This document shows positions 7,328 to 12,073 of a stretch of DNA of 12,073 bases, piece after piece. The DNA is taken from NCBI GenBank assembly GCA_025927795.1, contig JAICKT010000099.1, positions 1 to 12,073 of the forward strand. Direction: 5' to 3'. Numbering within the stretch: the stretch's first letter is position 1; each line of letters opens with the position of its first letter. A model generated the notes under the pieces. The model had not been told where the DNA came from and did no database searches. It worked only from the letters and a program-made list of their open reading frames with translations. Both the position numbers and the translations under genes were made by a program. The DNA comes from Parafilimonas sp. (GTDB lineage: Bacteria > Bacteroidota > Bacteroidia > Chitinophagales > Chitinophagaceae).

Positions 7328-7435
7328 TTACTGAATGATAAGTTTTTCTGTGTATAATTTTTTGGGTTGTTCATTAATCAAACGCAAATAATACATACCT
7401 GCCGCAATGGCTGGTGAAAGATGAATTATTACTCT
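7328..7435 (-). pseudogene. Orphan 3' end of a T9SS cargo gene (type A C-terminal sorting domain)
   Basis: Read on the - strand, the frame closed by a TAA at 7330-7328 encodes HLSPAIAAGMYYLRL, then INEQPKKLYTEKLIIQ and stop. This is the usual end of a Por-secretion (type A) sorting domain, with G-x-Y-x-L-x-L, a short charged turn and a final K-L-I-I-Q. Such tails end proteins of several hundred residues that are exported by T9SS and anchored to the surface. Here only about 32 codons are recognisable (7328-7423); an in-frame stop lies at 7438-7436 and the body of the protein is gone. The break coincides with the start of the beta-lactamase-like gene on the + strand, suggesting a deletion or replacement that kept only the tail. 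It is too short and lacks a start, so it is not a functional gene. Confidence 0.75.
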
Positions 7436-7437
7436 TT

Positions 7438-8544
7438 ATGAAACCAGTTATTTTTTCAATATTATTTATGGTGTTATCAGCCGCATTAAAATGTCAGAAC
7501 ATAAAAAGAGTAGATTCTTTGCTGAATACTATTTATACAAATGATAAACCCGGCGCTTCAGTTGCAATTGTAGATAATGGTAAAATACTTTTTGAAAAAA
7601 ACTATGGCATTTCAAATATTGAAACAGGCGAAAAAATTTCTTCTTCAACCAATTTCAATATTTGTTCGCTTACCAAACAGTTTACTGCGTTAAGTATTTT
7701 GCAGCTCGCAGAAAAAAATAAACTTTCACTTACTGATAAACTGAGTCATTTTTTTCCGGAGATAAGTAAAAATATTGCAGATGCTATAACGGTTAAAGAA
7801 TTGCTTACACATAGTTCCGGCATTCCTGATCATTACGATTATACTGATACAAAAAATATGCGCCATGCGCATGACAGCGATGTATTGAATGCAATAAAAA
7901 ATGCAGATACTTTGTATTTTAAACCAGGTTCAAAATTTCAATATAGTAATACTGCTTTTTGTTTGCTCGCATTAATTATTGAAAAAACAAGCGGGCTCAG
8001 CTACAGCGATTATCTTGATAAAAACATTTTTCAGCCTGCAGGCATGAAACATACAACAGTGTGGAACGAGCACACAAAAATTTTCACACCGGCAACTGGT
8101 TATAGTTGGGACAGCACTCTAAATAAATTCATACAATCAGGTGCTGACGAACACATCTTTTTTTCTACTGAAGGAGACGGTGGTATTTATACTTCTGTTG
8201 ATGATTATATAAAATGGTTCGAAGCGTTGCAAAACAATAAAATATTTTCGAAACAAATTATTGATGAAGCAAGATCAATAGAATTTACAATTGATGCGAA
8301 TAAAAAATTAGGCTACGGTTATGGGTGGTTTATTGATGAGAGTAATACGCCAAAAAAAGTTTATCACAGCGGTTCAAATGGTGGTTTCAGAACATTTAGT
8401 TTTACCATTCCGAAAGAAAATTTTTTGATTGTTATCTTTTCAAATCGTGATGATATAGACATTGAAGAAGTTGTTTTAAAGATGATGCAGATTCTGGAAC
8501 CAAATGATAAACCATTTACAAAAATCGAAGTTTTAACATCCTGA
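7438..8544 (+). CDS. Secreted serine hydrolase of the beta-lactamase / penicillin-binding-protein-like family (class C fold)
   Basis: From the ATG at 7438 the protein has 368 residues, beginning with a signal peptide (MKPVIFSILFMVLSAALKC). A GTG at 7414 would add eight residues (MKDELLLF) before it and is a poorer start. Catalytic motifs of the PF00144-type family are present: S77-L-T-K80 (nucleophile Ser and Lys), Y169-S-N171, and H310-S-G312 in place of the KTG box, a substitution common in esterase and DD-peptidase relatives. Other family marks are LLTHSSGIPD (123-132), FKPGSKFQYSN and GYGYGW. It probably acts in the periplasm on an ester or peptide bond; the substrate cannot be inferred and true beta-lactamase activity should not be assumed. 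It ends 8 nt before the sigma-factor start, so the two may be co-transcribed. Confidence 0.9.
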   Translation: MKPVIFSILFMVLSAALKCQNIKRVDSLLNTIYTNDKPGASVAIVDNGKILFEKNYGISNIETGEKISSSTNFNICSLTKQFTALSILQLAEKNKLSLTDKLSHFFPEISKNIADAITVKELLTHSSGIPDHYDYTDTKNMRHAHDSDVLNAIKNADTLYFKPGSKFQYSNTAFCLLALIIEKTSGLSYSDYLDKNIFQPAGMKHTTVWNEHTKIFTPATGYSWDSTLNKFIQSGADEHIFFSTEGDGGIYTSVDDYIKWFEALQNNKIFSKQIIDEARSIEFTIDANKKLGYGYGWFIDESNTPKKVYHSGSNGGFRTFSFTIPKENFLIVIFSNRDDIDIEEVVLKMMQILEPNDKPFTKIEVLTS

Positions 8545-8552
8545 AAAAAAAC

Positions 8553-9146
8553 TTGGCTGCGCCCATACGACATATTAAACTTTTAGCATCGTTAACTGAT
8601 GAGGAATTACTGTCGGAATTCAAAAAAAATTTTAATCAGCAAATGCTGGCGCAGTTGTATTTGCGTTATACAGATTTAGTGTATGGTGTTTGCATGAAAT
8701 ATTTTAAGAATGCAGAAACTTCAAAAGATACAGTGATGAATATTTACCAGGAACTTTTAACAAAACTGCAAACAAATGAAGTGCAAAATTTTAAAAGCTG
8801 GTTATATGTGGTTGTAAAAAATCACTGCCTGATGCAGTTAAGAAAAGAAAAGAAAAATATAACGGTTGAATTTACACCAGCGGTTATGCAATCGGAAGAC
8901 TTTACGCATCTTGATGACGTGCTGGAAAAGGAAAATGAATTAAAGAAACTTGAATTTTGTATTGAACGTTTGCCGGCGGATCAGAAACAAAGTATCCGGC
9001 TATTTTACCTAAAAAATAAATGTTATAATGAAATTGTTGATACGACAGGCTACGACTGGAGTAAAGTACGCAGCTTAATTCAAAACGGAAGAAGAAATTT
9101 AAAAATCTGTATGGAAAAGAATGGCCGAACCATCAACCCATATTAA
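8553..9146 (+). CDS. ECF-like RNA polymerase sigma factor (sigma-70 family)
   Basis: A 197-residue protein with the two domains of ECF sigma factors. Region 2 is about residues 33-100: LYLRYTDLVYGVCMKYF binds core polymerase and KSWLYVVVKNHCLMQLRKEK belongs to the -10 recognition part. Region 4 is about 133-186: ERLPADQKQSIRLFYLKNK, then the helix-turn-helix YNEIVDTTGYDWSKVRSLIQ and NGRRNLKI. It resembles a widespread Bacteroidota group with 'DLVYGVC.KY' and 'IQNGRRNLKICMEK'. The start is a TTG at 8553, just after a run of eight A; no ATG or GTG lies in frame between the stop at 8508-8510 and the conserved SLTDEELL. It starts 8 nt after the hydrolase stop and overlaps the anti-sigma-like gene by 26 nt, which points to translational coupling. 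It is probably held inactive by that partner. Confidence 0.9.
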   Translation: MAAPIRHIKLLASLTDEELLSEFKKNFNQQMLAQLYLRYTDLVYGVCMKYFKNAETSKDTVMNIYQELLTKLQTNEVQNFKSWLYVVVKNHCLMQLRKEKKNITVEFTPAVMQSEDFTHLDDVLEKENELKKLEFCIERLPADQKQSIRLFYLKNKCYNEIVDTTGYDWSKVRSLIQNGRRNLKICMEKNGRTINPY

Positions 9147-10380
9147 TTATACGTTTGAAGATATTCAGCGTTACCTGCAGGGAAAAATGTCTGCTGCAGA
9201 AATGCATGCATTGGAAAAAGCTGCATTGCAAGACCCGTTTTTATCTGATGCAATTGAAGGTTATCGCGAAACTTCATCAGTTACAGCACAACAATACCTG
9301 AATGAAATAAATGCTGAGTTACAAGAGGAAAAGCAAGAGCCAAAAATTGTCCCGATTAAGAAAAATAATCAGTGGCTGCGCATTGCTGCTATTATAATTT
9401 TATTAGCAGGCGTTGGTGTAATTGGAACATATTTTTTCAAAAAATCTAACAATCAAAATCAAATTGCACAGGTAAATAATAATGAGACGAAGAAACAAAG
9501 CACAACAAAAGATTCGGTTGAAACAGTAAAGCCTGAAACATCAGTAAATACAAATGCAGTACCTGTAATTGCAAAAAATAATAAGAAAAAAAATATTCAT
9601 TCGGTTAAAAAAGAGAAGGCAAGTGAACCCTACATTGATACTGCTAATGAAAAAAATCCATTAGCCTCCATAAGTATTGCTTCAGAACAAAATGCAGGAG
9701 TTGACAGAACATTTACACCTTTAACAGCACAAAGAAATAATGACAGCAATCAATATTTTTTAGACAGCCCTCAGTATTCTTTAAAGACTATAACCAGCGA
9801 TTTAAATGTTACTGCCGCAAATACATTTGCAGGAAAAGTAGTTGATGAAAATAAAAACCCGGTTCCCGGTGCAATGGTTGAAACAAATGATAAAGGAACT
9901 GTAGTGGTTACAGATTTGAATGGCAATTTCGTTTTGCAAAAGAATGATTCGCTCTTGCACATACAAACTACTGCAGTTGGATATGAAAATAAAAATGTAT
10001 TGCTAAAACCTCATGAAGCAAATTTGATTACAATCGAACAAAACCAGTCTGCATTGAATGATGTGGTTGTTACAGGTTATGGAACTAAAAGAAAACAATC
10101 AGAAAATCAAACTGCAACACCTGTTGGCGGCTGGCAAAATTTTAATAATTATGTAATAACGAAGCTTAATGAAGACTCAACAAAAGAAAATTATATGACG
10201 AATAACGATATGGTTGAGTTAGAATTTTTAATTGATGATGCGGGTAATCCATATAATATTAAAATAACAAAGCCGCTTGATAATAAAAGAAATTCAAAAG
10301 CAATTGATATTTTAAAACACGGACCTCGGTGGACAAATACATCCAAAAAGAAAAAAGCAAAAGTTGCAATTACTTTTTAA
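9121..10380 (+). CDS. Membrane-anchored anti-sigma-like protein fused to a carboxypeptidase-regulatory-like domain and a TonB C-terminal domain
   Basis: A 419-residue protein of three parts. The cytoplasmic N-terminus (about 10-50, FEDIQRYLQGKMSAAEMHAL then EKAALQDPFLSDAIEGY) is the anti-sigma-like segment found after sigma factors of this group; it lacks zinc-finger cysteines. One transmembrane helix follows (86-106). A Lys/Asn-rich linker leads to a carboxypeptidase-regulatory-like beta-sandwich (about 236-308; AGKVVDENKNPVPGAMVETN, VTDLNGNFVLQ) ending in LNDVVVTGYGTKRK (312-325), the motif that precedes the plug of SusC-type receptors. The last 85 residues (VGGWQNFNNYVITKLN, MVELEFLIDDAGNPYNIKI, GPRWTN) fit a TonB C-terminal domain. 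The likely role is to sequester the sigma factor and sense an envelope or TonB-receptor signal; that is inference. It overlaps the sigma gene by 26 nt and ends 4 nt from the convergent etfA. Confidence 0.85.
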   Translation: MAEPSTHINYTFEDIQRYLQGKMSAAEMHALEKAALQDPFLSDAIEGYRETSSVTAQQYLNEINAELQEEKQEPKIVPIKKNNQWLRIAAIIILLAGVGVIGTYFFKKSNNQNQIAQVNNNETKKQSTTKDSVETVKPETSVNTNAVPVIAKNNKKKNIHSVKKEKASEPYIDTANEKNPLASISIASEQNAGVDRTFTPLTAQRNNDSNQYFLDSPQYSLKTITSDLNVTAANTFAGKVVDENKNPVPGAMVETNDKGTVVVTDLNGNFVLQKNDSLLHIQTTAVGYENKNVLLKPHEANLITIEQNQSALNDVVVTGYGTKRKQSENQTATPVGGWQNFNNYVITKLNEDSTKENYMTNNDMVELEFLIDDAGNPYNIKITKPLDNKRNSKAIDILKHGPRWTNTSKKKKAKVAITF

Positions 10381-10384
10381 TTGA

Positions 10385-11344
10385 TTAAGTGCCTTTTAAT
10401 TTTTTTACTGCTTCTGTAAATTTGGGAACAACTTCAAATGCATCACCCACAATTCCATAATCCGCGGCTTTAAAAAACGGTGCTTCGGGATCTTTATTGA
10501 TGACAACAATTTTTTTGCTGCGGTTAACACCAGCCAAATGTTGTATCGCTCCTGAAATGCCAATTGCAATATATAAGTTAGGTGCAATTTGAATTCCTGT
10601 TTGTCCAACATGCTCATGATGCGGGCGCCAGCCTGCATCAGCAACCGGGCGACTACAAGCAGTAGCAGCATGTAAAGCATGTGCAAGGTCTTCAACTATT
10701 TTCCAGTTTTCAGAACCTTTTAAACCACGACCACCACTTACTACAATTTCAGCTTCGGTTAATGGTACTTCGCCCTCAACTTTATTTGTTGCTTTAATTT
10801 TTATTTTGGATGAAGGAACATTAATGTTTAATGCTTCAACTGTTGCAGTTCCGTTTTCCTGCTTAACATGAAAGCTGTTAGGATTTAGAGAAATAATTTT
10901 TATAGCGGATTTTATATTTACATAAGCGAATGCTTTACCACTGAAAACATTTTTCTTAACAACAAAACCATTCGACGTATCAGGTAATGCAACTGCACCG
11001 GAAACCAAACCTGCTTTCAGCTTTGCCGCAACTAACGGTGCTACGGATTTTCCTGTTTGATTATGACTAAACACTACAACATCAGCATTCAATTGTTTTA
11101 CTGCATCAGCAACTACCTGCGCGTACACTTGTGCATCCAATTGATTTAATCCATCATTTGATACCTGGTGAATTTTTGTGATGCCATAGTTTCCTAAATC
11201 TGCAAGATTATCAGAAACCGTTCCCAACAATAAACCTTCTGCAGAAGTATTCATTTGTTTTGCAACCGCAGCAGCATAACTCAATGCTTCATGCGTAGAT
11301 TTTTTTATCTGCCCGTCTGAATAATCTATAAATACAAGTACCAT
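10385..11344 (-). CDS. etfA: Electron transfer flavoprotein subunit alpha
   Basis: A 319-residue subunit of the ETF heterodimer, which accepts electrons from acyl-CoA dehydrogenases and related enzymes and passes them to ETF:quinone oxidoreductase. The N-terminal nucleotide-binding-fold domain starts MVLVFIDYSDGQIKKSTHEA. The C-terminal FAD-binding domain carries the family signature: SGGRG (203-207), SRPVADAGW (231-239), VGQTGIQIAPNLYIAIGISG (246-265), IQHLAGV and INKDPEAPFFKAADYGIVGD (282-301). These are the FAD-contacting stretches, and no expected residue is missing. Length is normal for the short bacterial form. It lies 18 nt downstream of etfB in the same operon. Its stop is 4 nt from the stop of the convergent anti-sigma-like gene, so no separate terminator fits between them. 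Confidence 0.97.
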   Translation of the reverse strand: MVLVFIDYSDGQIKKSTHEALSYAAAVAKQMNTSAEGLLLGTVSDNLADLGNYGITKIHQVSNDGLNQLDAQVYAQVVADAVKQLNADVVVFSHNQTGKSVAPLVAAKLKAGLVSGAVALPDTSNGFVVKKNVFSGKAFAYVNIKSAIKIISLNPNSFHVKQENGTATVEALNINVPSSKIKIKATNKVEGEVPLTEAEIVVSGGRGLKGSENWKIVEDLAHALHAATACSRPVADAGWRPHHEHVGQTGIQIAPNLYIAIGISGAIQHLAGVNRSKKIVVINKDPEAPFFKAADYGIVGDAFEVVPKFTEAVKKLKGT

Positions 11345-11362
11345 ATAATTTTTAGATGATGT

Positions 11363-12073
11363 TTAAATTACTTTAGCTTCTTCATGTAATAAGCGAACGA
11401 GTTCTTCCACATTATCTGCAGGCACCAGCTTCACTCCTGCTTTTGGTACAGGCAACTCATAATTTTTTATCTCTGTCAAAGCTTCTATTGCAGCGGGCTC
11501 AACAACTTTTAGTGGTTTTGTTCTTGCAGCCATAATACCACGCATGTTTGGTATGCGTTGTTCTGCAACACCCTTCTGACAACTTACAACAACAGGTAAA
11601 TTTATTTCGTCAACTTCTTCACCACCTTCAATCTCTCTTGTTACAGTTGCGGTGTTTTCATTCAATTCAAATTTTGTTGCCAGCGAAACAAAAGGTAAAT
11701 CAAGCAAGGCTGCAATCATTCCGCCAACAGATGAAGAATTATAATCTATTGTTTCTTTTCCGGTTAAGATGAGGTCGTAATTATTTTGTCTTGCCACTTC
11801 TGCAATTTGTGCAGCGATAAAATAACTATCATCGTTTTCTGCATTAACACGAATCGCTTCATCGCCGCCAAGTGCTAAAGCCTTCCTGATTATCGGATCA
11901 CTATCAGCACCCCCAACAGAAATCAGATGCAACTGAATATCTGCATTTCTTTCTTTCAGTTCAATTGCTCTTATCAGCGCATACCATTCATCGTATGGAT
12001 TAATTATCCATTGTACTCCGGCAGCATCATACTTTGTATTATTTTCTTTAAAAGAAATTTTTGAAGTAGTATC
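11363..12073 (-). CDS. etfB: Electron transfer flavoprotein subunit beta, 5' end beyond the window
   Basis: 236 codons are visible, open to the right edge; reading starts DTTSKISFKENNTKYDAAGV, so only about ten N-terminal residues (normally of the form M-K-I-L-V-C-I-x-x-x-P) lie outside. This corrects a start that might be placed at the TTG at 11932, which is internal. Family marks are INPYDEWYALIRAIELKE, the G-GADSDPIIRKALALGGDEA loop, DLILTGKETIDYNSSSVGGM (nucleotide-binding region that holds AMP in ETFs), VTREIEGGEEVDEINLPVVV and IPNMRGIMAARTKPL. The subunit pairs with EtfA to form the FAD/AMP-containing electron carrier. It is the upstream gene of an etfB-etfA operon whose promoter is off the window. 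Length would be the usual 245-250 residues. Confidence 0.96.
   Translation of the reverse strand, partial: DTTSKISFKENNTKYDAAGVQWIINPYDEWYALIRAIELKERNADIQLHLISVGGADSDPIIRKALALGGDEAIRVNAENDDSYFIAAQIAEVARQNNYDLILTGKETIDYNSSSVGGMIAALLDLPFVSLATKFELNENTATVTREIEGGEEVDEINLPVVVSCQKGVAEQRIPNMRGIMAARTKPLKVVEPAAIEALTEIKNYELPVPKAGVKLVPADNVEELVRLLHEEAKVI

Noticed and set aside
7414..7437. GTG start at 7414 for the hydrolase.
   Set aside because: It would place acidic residues (KDELLLF) before a signal peptide that is complete from the ATG at 7438, and it lies inside the T9SS tail remnant.
7438..8544. Antibiotic-resistance beta-lactamase.
   Set aside because: The SxxK and YxN motifs show the fold, but the third box is HSG, not KTG, and the family is mostly esterases and peptidases, so resistance cannot be claimed.
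11363..11932. Complete gene starting at the TTG at 11932.
   Set aside because: The frame stays open to the window edge and the added 47 residues match the normal EtfB N-terminal region, so the TTG is internal and the gene is cut by the window.
1..12073. Mobile element, CRISPR array, phage genes or a defence system.
   Set aside because: No transposase, integrase, terminal inverted repeat, regular spacer repeat or known defence protein is visible on either strand.

Overview
The window reads as AT-rich chromosomal DNA of a member of the Bacteroidota, probably close to the Chitinophagaceae/Sphingobacteriia (the family level is inference). The evidence: a Bacteroidota-type promoter (TTTG, 19-nt spacer, TAnnTTTG) before the first operon; secreted proteins that end their signal peptides in A-Q; a fragment of a type IX secretion (T9SS) C-terminal sorting domain; a sigma factor followed by an anti-sigma-like protein fused to a carboxypeptidase-regulatory-like module and a TonB C-terminal domain; and almost no Shine-Dalgarno sequences.

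Layout. (1) 1-966: an unassigned left edge, then a YD-repeat-like protein whose 5' end cannot be found intact. (2) 999-5741: a drug-efflux operon on the + strand, made of a TetR repressor, an EmrA/HlyD membrane-fusion protein, an EmrB-type DHA2 transporter and a TolC-family outer-membrane protein. Just before it lie two 16-bp dyads that coincide with the -33 and -7 promoter elements, so repression by the TetR protein can be read from the DNA. (3) 5769-6734 on the - strand: a divergent prokaryotic pentameric ligand-gated ion channel (pLGIC) with a TTG start, convergent with the TolC gene. (4) 6842-7213: a small secreted protein of unknown function, divergent from the channel. (5) 7214-7437: a 224-bp gap holding a strong hairpin terminator and, on the - strand, the last ~32 codons of a lost T9SS cargo protein. 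(6) 7438-10380, + strand: a serine beta-lactamase-fold hydrolase, an ECF-like sigma factor and the membrane-bound anti-sigma/TonB-like fusion, tightly packed (8-nt gap, then 26-nt overlap). (7) 10385-12073, - strand: etfA and most of etfB, the two subunits of electron transfer flavoprotein; etfB runs off the right edge.

How the parts work together. Genes 1058-5741 should form one envelope-spanning pump, with EmrB in the inner membrane, EmrA in the periplasm and the TolC-like protein in the outer membrane, controlled by its own repressor. The sigma and anti-sigma pair is a separate regulatory unit that may be co-transcribed with the hydrolase. EtfBA carries electrons from acyl-CoA dehydrogenases and similar enzymes to the respiratory chain and is unrelated to its neighbours.

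I found no CRISPR array, insertion sequence, tRNA, rRNA or phage gene, and no clearly new multi-gene system. The features most worth a second look are the operator/promoter geometry of the efflux operon, the pLGIC pore sequence, the orphan T9SS tail, and the SusC-like motif inside the anti-sigma fusion.
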